DNA of 29,102 nucleotides from an uncultured Clostridia bacterium (GTDB lineage: Bacteria; Bacillota; Clostridia; Peptostreptococcales; Anaerovoracaceae). This document shows positions 7,528 through 15,776 of this stretch, piece by piece; positions within the stretch are counted from its first letter, which is position 1, and each line of letters starts with the position of its first letter. Under the pieces are notes generated by a model. It did no database searches and was not told the DNA's origin. It was given only the letters and a program-made list of their open reading frames with translations. A program made the translations under genes and the position numbers. The stretch covers positions 1 through 29,102 of the forward strand of contig CAKQIZ010000016.1 of NCBI GenBank assembly GCA_934247125.1, read 5' to 3'.

Positions 7528-7674
7528 TTTCAGCCGTGCAAACCACACAACTGAACATCTCGGCTGAAACCTGTAAAAACAAGTATCCGGCACCTTTATA
7601 TAAAACAGCCGACACGCTGCGATTTCCCATTTTTCAGCCGTCGAGGCCTGCAAATCCCGCTTTTACGGCTGAAA
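7528..7674. repeat. Two copies of a 9-bp-stem inverted-repeat unit
   Basis: Two similar units about 105 bases apart each begin CATTTTTCAGCCG and end CGGCTGAAA. The stems are 7528-7536/7561-7569 and 7632-7640/7666-7674, with loops of 24-25 bases. A shared GATTTCC(C) precedes each unit. They sit in a 370-base stretch (7385-7755) between the M23 gene and the thiC promoter that carries no gene I can support. They look like an extragenic palindromic repeat, and their function is unknown. Confidence 0.65.
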
Positions 7675-7702
7675 TCAGTGCGACACCACTCCCTGCACAG
7701 CG

Positions 7703-7738
7703 GACATTCAACATACGGACATTCAACCGACATTCAAC
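7703..7738. repeat. Three direct GACATTCAAC repeats before the thiC promoter
   Basis: The decamer GACATTCAAC occurs at 7703-7712, 7718-7727 and 7729-7738. The first and third copies continue as ATACGG. The last copy ends 17 bases before the thiC -35 box. The arrangement could be a protein-binding array or a simple local duplication. Confidence 0.6.
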
Positions 7739-7755
7739 ATACGGCATTTTACCTC

Positions 7756-7783
7756 TTGACAAGCGTGACGATACGACTATAAT
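7756..7783 (+). promoter_or_regulatory. Consensus sigma-A promoter of thiC
   Basis: Perfect -35 TTGACA (7756-7761) and perfect -10 TATAAT (7778-7783) are separated by 16 bases. The start would be near 7790, immediately before the TPP riboswitch. Confidence 0.92.
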
Positions 7784-7795
7784 AAATGCGTGAAC

Positions 7796-7890
7796 TAAAT
7801 AACGGGGAGCTTGTGTAACAGGCTGAGAGGGAACAAAAGTTCCGACCCATGAACCTGATGTGGATAATGCCAACGTAGGAAAAATATTTA
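7796..7890 (+). promoter_or_regulatory. TPP riboswitch (THI element)
   Basis: The conserved core is complete: ACGGGGAGC, then CAGGCTGAGAGGG, GACCCATGAACCTGATGTGG, and ATAATGCCAACGTAGGAAAA. Outer stem P1 is formed by TAAATA (7796-7801) and TATTTA (7885-7890). It binds thiamine pyrophosphate and here precedes thiC. The intrinsic terminator downstream (7937-7970) shows that control is probably by transcription termination. Confidence 0.97.
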
Positions 7891-7936
7891 TATATGTTTT
7901 ACATTATGTATCACATATGAAATATGCTTATTACAA

Positions 7937-7970
7937 AAGTGTATGTGCCTCAGGTGCATGCACTTTTTTC
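7937..7970 (+). terminator. Riboswitch-controlled terminator before thiC
   Basis: A 13-bp stem including three G-U pairs (7937-7949 with 7953-7965) closes a TCA loop and runs into six T residues. It lies about 45 bases after the riboswitch and 30 bases before the thiC ATG, the expected place for the expression platform. Confidence 0.88.
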
Positions 7971-7999
7971 TATATCCACAAAAAAACAAGGAGGATACG

Positions 8000-9307
8000 A
8001 TGAATTATACAACACAGATGGACGCTGCAAGAAAAGGGATATTCACACCGGAACTGAAGACTGTTGCCGAGAAGGAAAATATGCCGGCTGAAAAGCTGCA
8101 GAAGCTGGTTGCTGAGGGCAAGGTGGCGATATGTGCCAACAAAGCTCACAAATGCCTCGATCCGGAGGGTATCGGCAGTATGCTGAGAACTAAGATAAAT
8201 GTAAATCTCGGGGTTTCGAGGGACTGCAAGGATTACGATGTGGAAATGCAGAAGGTGATGCACGCCGTAAAGATGGGCGCGGAATCGATCATGGACCTTT
8301 CGAGCCACGGCAACACACAGCCGTTCAGACAGAAACTGACTGCCGAGTGCCCGGCCATCATCGGTACGGTCCCGGTATACGACAGCGTCATACACTATCA
8401 GCGCGATCTCGCGACTCTCACTGCAAAGGACTTCATCGATGTGATCCGTCTGCACGCTGAGGATGGAGTCGATTTCGTCACGCTGCACTGCGGTATCACG
8501 AGAAAGACGATCGACCAGATCAGAAAACACAAGAGAAAGACTAATATCGTCAGCAGAGGAGGCAGCCTTGTATTTGCCTGGATGAGCATGACCGGCGAGG
8601 AGAATCCTTTCTACGAATACTATGATGAGATCCTCGATATCTGCGAAAAGCACGATGTCACTATCTCTCTTGGAGACGCATGCCGTCCGGGATGTCTCGC
8701 AGACGCTACCGATGTATGCCAGATCGAGGAGCTCGTAAGGCTCGGTGAACTGACAAAGCGTGCGTGGGATCACAATGTCCAGGTAATGGTCGAAGGTCCG
8801 GGACATGTGCCTCTCGATCAGATCGCTGCAAATATGAAGGTCCAGGAAACGCTATGCATGGGTGCTCCATTCTATGTGCTCGGGCCTCTCGTCACTGACA
8901 TCGCCATGGGTTACGACCACATCACGGCTGCTATCGGCGGCGCTGTGGCTGCGATGCACGGCGCGGCTTTCCTGTGCTATGTCACGCCGGCTGAGCATCT
9001 GGCTCTGCCGAATGTCGACGACGTAAAACAGGGGATCATAGCTTCAAAGATAGCTGCTCATGCAGCTGACATCGCAAAGGGGATCCCGGGAGCAAGGGAT
9101 ATAGACGACAGGATGGGCGATGCGAGAAGAAATCTCGACTGGGATGCACAATTCGAATGCGCACTGGATCCTGAGACCGCAAAGGCGATCCGCGACAGCC
9201 GAAGCCCCGAAGAGGATCACAGCGATACATGCAGTATGTGCGGAAAGTTCTGCGCAGTCCGCAGCATGAACAAGGCCCTCGCGGGAGAGACGATCGACAT
9301 TCTTTAA
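8000..9307 (+). CDS. thiC: Phosphomethylpyrimidine synthase ThiC
   Basis: A 435-residue radical SAM enzyme that converts aminoimidazole ribotide to HMP phosphate, the pyrimidine half of thiamine. The C-terminal cluster motif CSMCGKFC has the ThiC pattern Cx2Cx4C. Family segments include [61 protein letters not shown] and [21 protein letters not shown]. The start is the ATG at 8000, preceded by AAGGAGG with a 6-base spacer. The in-frame upstream extension runs through the terminator hairpin and is not coding. It stands alone, with no other thiamine genes in the window, and is followed by a bidirectional terminator shared with trmB. Confidence 0.97.
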   Translation: MNYTTQMDAARKGIFTPELKTVAEKENMPAEKLQKLVAEGKVAICANKAHKCLDPEGIGSMLRTKINVNLGVSRDCKDYDVEMQKVMHAVKMGAESIMDLSSHGNTQPFRQKLTAECPAIIGTVPVYDSVIHYQRDLATLTAKDFIDVIRLHAEDGVDFVTLHCGITRKTIDQIRKHKRKTNIVSRGGSLVFAWMSMTGEENPFYEYYDEILDICEKHDVTISLGDACRPGCLADATDVCQIEELVRLGELTKRAWDHNVQVMVEGPGHVPLDQIAANMKVQETLCMGAPFYVLGPLVTDIAMGYDHITAAIGGAVAAMHGAAFLCYVTPAEHLALPNVDDVKQGIIASKIAAHAADIAKGIPGARDIDDRMGDARRNLDWDAQFECALDPETAKAIRDSRSPEEDHSDTCSMCGKFCAVRSMNKALAGETIDIL

Positions 9308-9400
9308 CGGACAGGATATCCCCCTGACCTGCTGTACGACCGGCACCTGCATGATCAGCAGCACCGGTGCAGATCACTGAAATCGAAAAATCGAAAAACG

Positions 9401-9449
9401 AAAAAAACGGGAATGCACTGATACTTTACTGCACTCCCGTTTTATTATT
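9401..9449. terminator. Bidirectional terminator between thiC and trmB
   Basis: Stem arms 9406-9417 and 9430-9441 (AACGGGAATGCA with TGCACTCCCGTT, one A-C mismatch) are followed by T-rich sequence on the plus strand (TTTTATTATT) and by seven T residues on the minus strand. It can end both the thiC (+) and aroD-ecf-trmB (-) transcripts. Confidence 0.85.
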
Positions 9450-9496
9450 CGTTTTTCATATATTCTGATATCGCAGTCACGCGATCCGTTCAGCAG

Positions 9497-9528
9497 CTCC
9501 GGCATGCCTGCACTCCGGCATGCCTGAC
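9497..9528. repeat. 16-bp tandem duplication downstream of trmB
   Basis: CTCCGGCATGCCTGCA is followed directly by CTCCGGCATGCCTGAC (14 of 16 identical). Each copy contains the palindrome GGCATGCC. It lies in the 3' region of trmB, with no evident function. Confidence 0.6.
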
Positions 9529-9561
9529 ATACCTGACAATACAGACACCCTGCAGCTCCGC

Positions 9562-10308
9562 TCAGACCGTGAACCTGACGTAATTTATATTCTTCCCGCG
9601 TCCGCTGAATTTATCTTCGTATTCTGTAGTCGTGTTTTTCGACTCGAAACTGCTGCTGTGGAGATCTCTTGTCTGCTCTGTGATCTGATAACCCGCAGCC
9701 TCTATCTCTTCAAGTGTAAAATCATACAGCGCGTCGTTGTCCGTCTTCACTTCCACGAATCCGCCCGATTTCAGCGCCCAGGCATAATCTCTGAGCCTGT
9801 CTCTGTACGTGAGCCTGCGCTTTTCATGGCGCGCCTTCGGCCACGGATCGCTGAAATTGAGATATATCCCTGACAGCTGATTTTCATAAAACAGCTCATC
9901 CATAGAATGCACGAATGTCAGCATGAATCTGAGGTTGGAAAGCCGCCCCGTATCACCATCGAGAGCTTTCGCCTTTTCGAGCGCACGCAGTATCACGGTC
10001 TCCTGGCCCTCTATCGCAATGAAATCCGCTTCAGGATGCTCCAGTGCCTTGCTGGTGATGAACTGCCCTTTGCCGCAGCCTATCTCCAGAAAAATCTCGC
10101 GCCCTTCCCTGCCAGCGCCGAAATATTCCATCGCAGGATCATGCTCGCGTGCAGCCGCATCCGATCCGCTGCTTTCCGCACCGCTGCGCTTTCCTTCACG
10201 CAGACACTCCGATCCGCGCCGGCTGTCAGCCGACTGCGGCTTTTCTATCATAAACGCACTGCATTCCTGTAGCCTCTTGTCAAGATCTTTTGCTTTTCGC
10301 TGTCTCAT
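9562..10308 (-). CDS. trmB: tRNA (guanine-N7)-methyltransferase
   Basis: A 248-residue class I SAM-dependent methyltransferase that makes m7G46 in tRNA variable loops. Visible motifs are SAM-binding LEIGCGKGQFI (residues 74-84), the NFSDPWPKARHEKRRL catalytic/substrate segment, TDNDALYDF, and the C-terminal SKNTTTEYEDKFSGRG loop. Between the N-terminal MRQRKAKDLDKRLQE and the SAM site there is an extra low-complexity stretch of about 30 residues (27-58, rich in Arg, Ser, Glu and Gly) absent from typical TrmB proteins. The start is the ATG at 10306-10308, overlapping the ecfT stop as ATGA with GGAGAGGA upstream. The open frame further upstream lies inside ecfT. It is the last gene of the aroD-ecf operon. 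Confidence 0.93.
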   Translation of the reverse strand: MRQRKAKDLDKRLQECSAFMIEKPQSADSRRGSECLREGKRSGAESSGSDAAAREHDPAMEYFGAGREGREIFLEIGCGKGQFITSKALEHPEADFIAIEGQETVILRALEKAKALDGDTGRLSNLRFMLTFVHSMDELFYENQLSGIYLNFSDPWPKARHEKRRLTYRDRLRDYAWALKSGGFVEVKTDNDALYDFTLEEIEAAGYQITEQTRDLHSSSFESKNTTTEYEDKFSGRGKNINYVRFTV

Positions 10309-11105
10309 ATGAAAATCCTCTCCAGCACTATCACTGCGATGAATGCCGCGAACACCAGCGATGCCGCCAGGTCGCACTTTTCCAGCTTCATGCCGTTCAT
10401 CCTCGTACGCTGTATGTTGCCGCCGTAGCATCTAGCCTCCATCGCCATGGCGAGATCCTGGGCGATCCTGAAAGCGCTTATGAAAAGCGGTACAAGTATG
10501 GGCACCAGCGCCTTCGCTCTGCGCAGCAGATTGCCGCTTTCAAAATCAGCGCCCCTGGCCTGCTGAGCTTTCATGATCTTGTCAGTCTCCTCAAGGAGCG
10601 TCGGTATGAATCTTAACGCTATCGTCATCATCATCGCCAGCTCGTGGGCAGGAAGCCCGAACCTCTTGAACGGTGAAAGCAGCGCTTCTATACCGTCGGT
10701 AAGGCTTATCGGCTTCGTCGTAAGTGTCAGCAGAGATGAGCCGATTATCAGCAGTACCAGACGCACGGCCATGAATACCGCAGTACGCAGCCCCTCTTTA
10801 GTTATCGAAAGAAACCAGAACGACACGAGCACCTCGCCCCTGACCATAAACATGTTTATCAGGAACGTGAATGCGATTATCAGAAATACAGGCTTCAGAC
10901 CTCTCAGTATGAATTTCAGCGGCACCTTCGATATCGCTATCGTCGCCGCAAGTCCGATGAAAGCGATCCCGAATCCGATAAAATCGTCGACTACGAACAG
11001 AGCTACGATATAAAAGAGCGTAGCCATGATCTTTACTCTCGGATCGAGTCTGTGTATATATGAACTTCCGGGGTAATACTGTCCCAGGGTGATATCTCTT
11101 ATCAT
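10305..11105 (-). CDS. ecfT: ECF transporter transmembrane subunit EcfT
   Basis: A 266-residue polytopic membrane protein. The N-terminal LGQYYPGSSYIHRLDPRVKI segment and the coupling-helix motifs QQARGADF (about residues 186-193) and MEARCYGG (about 222-229, a variant of the usual Ala-Arg-Gly) mark it as EcfT, which holds the two ATPases and docks exchangeable substrate-binding S-components. About five or six hydrophobic helices are visible. It overlaps ecfA2 upstream and trmB downstream by 4 bases each (ATGA), so translation is likely coupled. Confidence 0.94.
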   Translation of the reverse strand: MIRDITLGQYYPGSSYIHRLDPRVKIMATLFYIVALFVVDDFIGFGIAFIGLAATIAISKVPLKFILRGLKPVFLIIAFTFLINMFMVRGEVLVSFWFLSITKEGLRTAVFMAVRLVLLIIGSSLLTLTTKPISLTDGIEALLSPFKRFGLPAHELAMMMTIALRFIPTLLEETDKIMKAQQARGADFESGNLLRRAKALVPILVPLFISAFRIAQDLAMAMEARCYGGNIQRTRMNGMKLEKCDLAASLVFAAFIAVIVLERIFI

Positions 11106-11953
11106 TTTGCCAGTACCTTCGCTATCTCTTCTGCCGCTTCATCCATCGTCAGGCAGTCAGTGTTTATATCCATTCCGGCTTTTTTCAGCCGCATCATGAT
11201 CTCCATCGAGTCAGGCAGAGCCAGTCCCATTGACTTGAGCTCCTCCTCGCGCGAAAAGACTTCCGCCGGAGTCCCGTCCATCACAAGTCTGCCGTGGTTC
11301 ATTACCAGCACTTTGTCGGACATCCTCGCGATATCATTCATATTGTGGGAAACGAGAAAAATTATATTCTTTGACTTTCTGTGTATCGTCTCCACCATAT
11401 TCAGGATATCAGCATGCGCCTTTGGATTCAGCCCCGCCGTGGGCTCGTCCAGTATCAGCACCTCGGGCTTCATCGCTATAACGCCGGCTATCGCCGCACG
11501 CCTTTTCTGACCGCCGGAAAGCTCAAACGGTGAAACATTCCTGACTTTCTCGTAATCGAGACCGACCATTTCTATCGCCTCTTTGACGCATTCGTCTATC
11601 TCAGTCTCGGAAAGTCCCAGGTTCGCCGGTCCGAACGCCACGTCCTTTGCGACCGTCTCCTCAAAAAGCTGATATTCAGGATACTGAAAAACCAGCCCTA
11701 TCTTTTTCCTTATATCTCTCATCACGACTCCGTCTTCCGTGATGTCGGTGCCGCCTGCCACTATCGAGCCCGACTTGGGCTTCAGCAGGCCGTTGAGGTG
11801 CTGCACCAGCGTGGACTTGCCGGATCCCGTATGGCCTATTATACCTACCAGCTGTCCGTCCTGCGCACTGAATGTCACATCTTCGAGCGCGACCGATTCG
11901 TGCGGCAGCCCTTCATTGTATATATGAGTGAGTCCTTTTACTTCTATCGACAT
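11102..11953 (-). CDS. ecfA2: ECF transporter ATP-binding protein EcfA2
   Basis: A 283-residue ABC ATPase with Walker [11 protein letters not shown]-loop [12 protein letters not shown], signature LSGGQKRR, Walker B VLILDEP and H-loop LVSHNMND. The QLFEE Q-loop is typical of the EcfA2 (A') subunit. It pairs with EcfA1 to energise vitamin or metal uptake through EcfT. It overlaps ecfA1 by 10 bases and ecfT by 4 bases. A C-terminal extension of about 60 residues carries the dimerisation region usual for Ecf ATPases. Confidence 0.95.
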   Translation of the reverse strand: MSIEVKGLTHIYNEGLPHESVALEDVTFSAQDGQLVGIIGHTGSGKSTLVQHLNGLLKPKSGSIVAGGTDITEDGVVMRDIRKKIGLVFQYPEYQLFEETVAKDVAFGPANLGLSETEIDECVKEAIEMVGLDYEKVRNVSPFELSGGQKRRAAIAGVIAMKPEVLILDEPTAGLNPKAHADILNMVETIHRKSKNIIFLVSHNMNDIARMSDKVLVMNHGRLVMDGTPAEVFSREEELKSMGLALPDSMEIMMRLKKAGMDINTDCLTMDEAAEEIAKVLAK

Positions 11954-12777
11954 AAGTATGCCACCATATCATCTATAGTCAAGATGCCTTCCGGAATATC
12001 TATATTTTTTTCTCTGAGCCTGAGCGCCAGATCGACCGCAGGCGGGACGTCCAGGCTGAGAGCCTTGAGCTTCGCCGCATCGCGGAATATCTCGTCCGGT
12101 GTGCCTTCCATCTTCTTCACACCGCGATCCATCACGATGATCCTGTCTGCCTGCGCCGCCTCTTCCATGAAATGAGTTATCAGCAGCACTGTTATACCTT
12201 TTGAATTGAGCTTCTTTATTACGGAAAGCACCTCTTTGCGTCCTCGCGGGTCGAGCATAGCAGTCGGTTCATCGAACACTATGCATTCCGGCTCCATCGC
12301 CACCGCCCCGGCTATCGCTATCCTCTGCTTCTGTCCGCCCGAGAGCATGTGCGGCGCTTTTTTTCTGAAATCGTACATTTCAACGCCTTTGAGCGCTTCG
12401 TCTACACGTCTGCGTATCTCCGCAGGATCCACACCGAGATTCTCGGGACCGAATGCGACATCATCCTCAACGATCGAAGATACGATCTGGTTGTCCGGAT
12501 TCTGGAAAACCATCGCGACCTTCTGGCGTATGTCCCATATATGCCCGGGATCAGAAGTATCCATGCCGTCGACATATATCTTCCCGGACGTCGGCACCAG
12601 CAGTCCGTTTATATTCTTGGCGAGCGTGGATTTCCCCGATCCGTTCTGCCCTATGACTGCCGTGAAGCTTCCTTTCCCGATGCTGAAGCTGACATCGTCG
12701 ATAGCCCTGTGCGCCGAGCCGTCCTCATGCTTTACATAATCAAATATCAGATTTTCTATCCTGATAAAATCTGCCAT
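11944..12777 (-). CDS. ecfA1: ECF transporter ATP-binding protein EcfA1
   Basis: A 277-residue ABC ATPase with Walker [11 protein letters not shown]-loop [16 protein letters not shown] (EcfA1-type), signature LSGGQKQR, Walker B CIVFDEP and H-loop LITHFME. It forms the heterodimer with EcfA2. Its ATG directly follows the aroD stop (TAAATG with no spacer), and its end overlaps ecfA2 by 10 bases, giving a compact aroD-ecfA1-ecfA2-ecfT-trmB unit. Confidence 0.95.
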   Translation of the reverse strand: MADFIRIENLIFDYVKHEDGSAHRAIDDVSFSIGKGSFTAVIGQNGSGKSTLAKNINGLLVPTSGKIYVDGMDTSDPGHIWDIRQKVAMVFQNPDNQIVSSIVEDDVAFGPENLGVDPAEIRRRVDEALKGVEMYDFRKKAPHMLSGGQKQRIAIAGAVAMEPECIVFDEPTAMLDPRGRKEVLSVIKKLNSKGITVLLITHFMEEAAQADRIIVMDRGVKKMEGTPDEIFRDAAKLKALSLDVPPAVDLALRLREKNIDIPEGILTIDDMVAYLCR

Positions 12778-13590
12778 TTACTGTTCCTCTCTGCCATAGT
12801 AATCGTCAAGCATCCTTTTCATCGTGTATGCATCCACCTGCCCCGGCGCAGACGTTTCCAGTCCCGACGCAAACGTGATGCATGAACCGTATTTGCCTGC
12901 AGCCACTCTTGCCGGTATTCCGGCTTCACCCATGGCTATCATAACTATAGGCACATCTATATTCCTGTTCAGGTATGCAGTCGTCTTGAGCAGCAGCTCA
13001 GTGTCTTCTTTTGTAAAGGACATCACCGCCAGCTTGCAGACGTCTGCGCCCATGCGGGCCATTGCTTTCACTATGTCTACCATCTGTTCAGGCTTTAGCA
13101 TCCCGTCGAAATCATGGTGCGACATTATGACTTTGCATCCGTACGAATGCACTTCATCGACCTGCTTTTTTATCATCTCCGCGTTGAACCTGCCACTGCC
13201 GTCAAGCAGCTCTATGTCGACCATATCCACAAGTCCGCTCTGAGCTGCCAGCCCTCTGATCCCCGCCATATGCTCTTCCGACAGCTGTACATCTCCGCCC
13301 TGGGATCTGCTCCTTATCGTAAAGATGATCGGTATGTCTTCGGCGATCAGATTGATATCGTCCAGCAGCTTTACCGAATCCAGATAAAACTCCTTCTGTT
13401 TCAGCTTTTTCTCAAGGTCAGGCACTGCGCTCAGATATTTGTCTGCGCGCCACTCTATCATGTCACACGGCATCTCCGTGATCTCCACGCATTCGTTCTT
13501 TATCTCCACGGGATCTGTTGAGACTACCGGGATCGCGATCTTGGGTCTTCCCGGCTGCAGATACAGTTCTCTTATTTTTAGTGTATTCAT
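12778..13590 (-). CDS. aroD: Type I 3-dehydroquinate dehydratase
   Basis: A 270-residue class I dehydroquinase, third step of the shikimate pathway, acting through a Schiff base. The active site is visible: EWRAD near the N-terminus, the general-base histidine in SHHDF, the Schiff-base lysine in VCKLAVM, and the C-terminal SAPGQ loop. Two ATGs lie 6 bases apart. AAGGGGG is only 1 base from the first but 7 bases from the second (13588-13590), so the second is chosen. It is the first gene of the operon with the ECF energising genes, a link with no obvious metabolic logic. Confidence 0.93.
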   Translation of the reverse strand: MNTLKIRELYLQPGRPKIAIPVVSTDPVEIKNECVEITEMPCDMIEWRADKYLSAVPDLEKKLKQKEFYLDSVKLLDDINLIAEDIPIIFTIRSRSQGGDVQLSEEHMAGIRGLAAQSGLVDMVDIELLDGSGRFNAEMIKKQVDEVHSYGCKVIMSHHDFDGMLKPEQMVDIVKAMARMGADVCKLAVMSFTKEDTELLLKTTAYLNRNIDVPIVMIAMGEAGIPARVAAGKYGSCITFASGLETSAPGQVDAYTMKRMLDDYYGREEQ

Positions 13591-13623
13591 CGTCATGCCC
13601 CCTTTTCCCCTGCACAGGGTTTA

Positions 13624-13632
13624 ATTTTATCA
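13624..13632 (-). promoter_or_regulatory. Likely promoter of the aroD-ecf-trmB operon
   Basis: The minus strand reads TGATAAAAT, an extended -10 element, 34 bases before the aroD ATG. The -35 region at 17 bases (TTTTAA) is weak. It lies directly after the terminator of the upstream S-component gene. Confidence 0.5.
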
Positions 13633-13648
13633 TTTTTGACAGTCTTTT

Positions 13649-13688
13649 AAAAGTAAAAGTACGAGTAAGTATGTATCCTGACTCGTAC
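13649..13688 (-). terminator. Intrinsic terminator after the ECF S-component gene
   Basis: Perfect 8-bp arms GTACGAGT (13659-13666 on the plus strand) and ACTCGTAC (13681-13688) are followed on the minus strand by TTTTACTTTT. It lies 24 bases after the S-component stop and separates that gene from aroD. Confidence 0.85.
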
Positions 13689-13711
13689 CCATGTCTGTCT
13701 CTTTGATTATA

Positions 13712-14275
13712 CTATTTCTTTGTGACGATTTTTTGTGAATACGTAAAATATCTTGCCGCCGGAGTTTTGGAAAGTGCTGCAGCTATCACTGTCGCCAGTA
13801 TCATGCCAACGACGAACTGACCTATGTTCCACGGCACTCCCAGTGCCGGAGCCACCCAGTTGCCGTACATGACGCCTTCAGCCACGTAATATCCTGCCAC
13901 CATGAATATACCCGCTGCGATCATACCCAGGATCTCCGCGAGCATGAACTTCTTACAGCTTATATCCTCTTTTTTTGATGCCTTCGCTATTATCAGACCC
14001 AGTATCAGCGCCATGATGCCTTTTATCGCGAATGTCCACGGCGCCCATGCCGCAAATCCTCCGACTATGTCTCCCAGCATCCCGCCGAGTGCTGCAGCGA
14101 CCGCGCCGTATTTCCACCCCAGGACCAGAACAGCCAGGAAGATCATCGCATCACCGAGATGCACGTACCCCTGAGTGAAAGGGATAGGCACGCGTATGAA
14201 AAGGATCGCCACCATGATCAGGCACATCATGAGAGCTGTAAGCACCAGCCTGAATGTTTTCGAGTTTGTTTGCAT
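13712..14275 (-). CDS. ECF transporter S-component (substrate unknown; B6 vitamer suggested)
   Basis: A 187-residue membrane protein with about five or six helices and the ECF S-component pattern RVPIPFTQGYVHLGDAMIF and GGMLGDIVGG...WTFAIKGIMALILG, as in the PF07155-type family. It binds a vitamin outside the membrane and shares the EcfA1-A2-T module encoded by the next operon. Two adjacent ATGs follow AAAGAGG. The second (14273-14275, 7-base spacer) is preferred, with 14278 as the alternative; a TTG at 14293 overlaps the binding site and is not used. The divergent neighbour is a MocR-type PLP-domain regulator, which by association with PdxR-type systems suggests a pyridoxine or pyridoxal substrate. 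That is inference. Confidence 0.85.
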   Translation of the reverse strand: MQTNSKTFRLVLTALMMCLIMVAILFIRVPIPFTQGYVHLGDAMIFLAVLVLGWKYGAVAAALGGMLGDIVGGFAAWAPWTFAIKGIMALILGLIIAKASKKEDISCKKFMLAEILGMIAAGIFMVAGYYVAEGVMYGNWVAPALGVPWNIGQFVVGMILATVIAAALSKTPAARYFTYSQKIVTKK

Positions 14276-14329
14276 CATAAAACCTCTTTTCAATGATTAT
14301 TCTTTATTCTATACTATAATACATGATGA

Positions 14330-14351
14330 TTGTATATAAATTAATATACAA
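14330..14351. promoter_or_regulatory. Palindromic operator candidate between the S-component and mocR
   Basis: TTGTATAT and ATATACAA flank six bases (AAATTA), a 22-bp near-perfect palindrome midway in the 112-base divergent gap. It lies 36 bases before the mocR ATG and would overlap the -35 region of the S-component promoter (possible -10 TATAGT or TATTAT on the minus strand at about 14312-14320). A TATAAT at about 14366 may serve mocR. It is the obvious binding-site candidate for the MocR protein. Confidence 0.6.
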
Positions 14352-14387
14352 AAATAAATATTTTTATAATAACAGTAGAGGTCATTT

Positions 14388-15776
14388 ATGAAAGCTATAC
14401 TTCCATTGCTCGACGAACAGAGCAAAAGGCCGTATTATCTGCAGGTCTACGATTACATAAAAAAAGCGATACTGAGCGGGGAGATCACGGAAGGTGAAAA
14501 GCTGCCGTCTCTGCGCTCGCTTGCAAAGTCCACGACGCTCAGTGTGACGACTATAGAGCAGTGCTACAACCAGCTTCTGGTCGAGGGTTATATATACAGC
14601 CGCGCACAGTCCGGGTATTACGTGGGGCGTGTCTTCTCTCATTCGCAGAAGGCTGCTCCTGTAAAGGACAATATTTTCTCGCTGCACGTGTCTTCCATCG
14701 ACAGCACGCTGCGCGAAACATCCGCTCCGCTCAAATATGATCCGGACTGCTTTGATTTCAACAAATGGAAAAAATGCATGAACAAGGTCATCACGGAATA
14801 CTCACCAACACTGTTTTTTGCCGGCGACCCGCAGGGTGAAATGGTGCTGCGTACAGAGATCGCCAAATATCTTTACGTTTCGCGCGGTGTTTCATGCACC
14901 CCTGACCAGATCATCATAGGTGCGGGCACCCAGCAGATCACGAACCATTTATGCACGATACTCCGAAAAATGGGCATCGAGAACGTCGCTCTTGAGACCC
15001 CGGGATACCTGCCTGTCCGCAATATTTTCCGCGACAGAGGCTTTGCGATAACCCCTGTGGACGTGACCGACCGAGGCCTTTCCATAGAAAAACTCCCGAC
15101 GAATATCAGGACTGCCACATATGTCAGCCCGTCGAACCATATCTTCACCGGAGCCGTGATGCCTGTCGGCAGGCGGTATGAACTGCTCAACTGGGCGGCA
15201 GAAAACGACAGCTACATAATAGAAGACGATTACGACAGCGAGCTGCGGTACTTCGGCAGGCCCGTGCCTGCGCTGAAAGGGCTGGAAAGCAGCAGCCACG
15301 TCATCTACCTCGGCTCGTTTTCAAGTACGCTTTTTGCCGCTGTAAAGATAAGCTACATGGTGCTGCCCGACGAGATGAACTTTCTTTTTTCTTCGATAGC
15401 GCAGGATTATACACAGACATGCTCGAAGCTGGAGCAGCTTACGCTCGCGCTTTTCATGGAGACAGGAAACTATCAGACACATATCAAAAAGCTCAGGAAG
15501 CTGTATTCACAGAAGCTTGCAGCCGTCACCGACACGTTCGAAAGGAAAGCGTCCGGCTTCATCGATGTAAAGAATACATCCTCCGGGGTGAATGTGATAC
15601 TGAAGGTCCGTTCGGACAAAAAAATCGACACCCTGAAAAAGGAAGCCGAAGACCTGGGCATCCCTATCAAGGGTATCGAAAACGATTTTATAATGTTTTA
15701 TTACAATCAGATACCTCTTGCTGAGATACCGCAGCTTCTGACAGAGTTGATACGAGTCTGGCGCGGAGCTTCATGA
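14388..15776 (+). CDS. MocR/PdxR-type regulator (GntR wHTH plus aminotransferase-like domain)
   Basis: A 462-residue protein. Residues about 12-80 form a GntR winged helix (YDYIKKAILSGEITEGEKLP, SLRSLAKSTTLS, YNQLLVEGYI). Residues about 110-460 form a fold-type I aminotransferase-like domain with TYVSPSNHIFTGAVMPVGRR and IIEDDYDSELRY (cofactor-binding aspartate). The canonical PLP lysine in the GSFSKTL motif is serine here (GSFSST, S313), so it should not form the usual internal aldimine. Members of the family sense PLP or PLP adducts and control vitamin B6, GABA or related genes. It starts 112 bases from the divergent S-component gene. Its 3' end overlaps yfhO by 89 bases on the opposite strand. 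Confidence 0.9.
   Translation: MKAILPLLDEQSKRPYYLQVYDYIKKAILSGEITEGEKLPSLRSLAKSTTLSVTTIEQCYNQLLVEGYIYSRAQSGYYVGRVFSHSQKAAPVKDNIFSLHVSSIDSTLRETSAPLKYDPDCFDFNKWKKCMNKVITEYSPTLFFAGDPQGEMVLRTEIAKYLYVSRGVSCTPDQIIIGAGTQQITNHLCTILRKMGIENVALETPGYLPVRNIFRDRGFAITPVDVTDRGLSIEKLPTNIRTATYVSPSNHIFTGAVMPVGRRYELLNWAAENDSYIIEDDYDSELRYFGRPVPALKGLESSSHVIYLGSFSSTLFAAVKISYMVLPDEMNFLFSSIAQDYTQTCSKLEQLTLALFMETGNYQTHIKKLRKLYSQKLAAVTDTFERKASGFIDVKNTSSGVNVILKVRSDKKIDTLKKEAEDLGIPIKGIENDFIMFYYNQIPLAEIPQLLTELIRVWRGAS

Noticed and set aside
7634..7873. 79-codon minus-strand frame across the thiC promoter and riboswitch
   Set aside because: It overlaps the regulatory region and repeats; no binding site or family.
7943..7999. 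N-terminal extension of thiC
   Set aside because: It translates the riboswitch terminator hairpin; the ATG at 8000 has a strong AAGGAGG.
7970..8806. 278-codon minus-strand frame opposite thiC
   Set aside because: Shadow of thiC with no recognisable domain or binding site.
10309..10431. 41-residue N-terminal extension of trmB
   Set aside because: It lies inside ecfT and lacks family similarity; the ATGA overlap with GGAGAGGA marks the true start.
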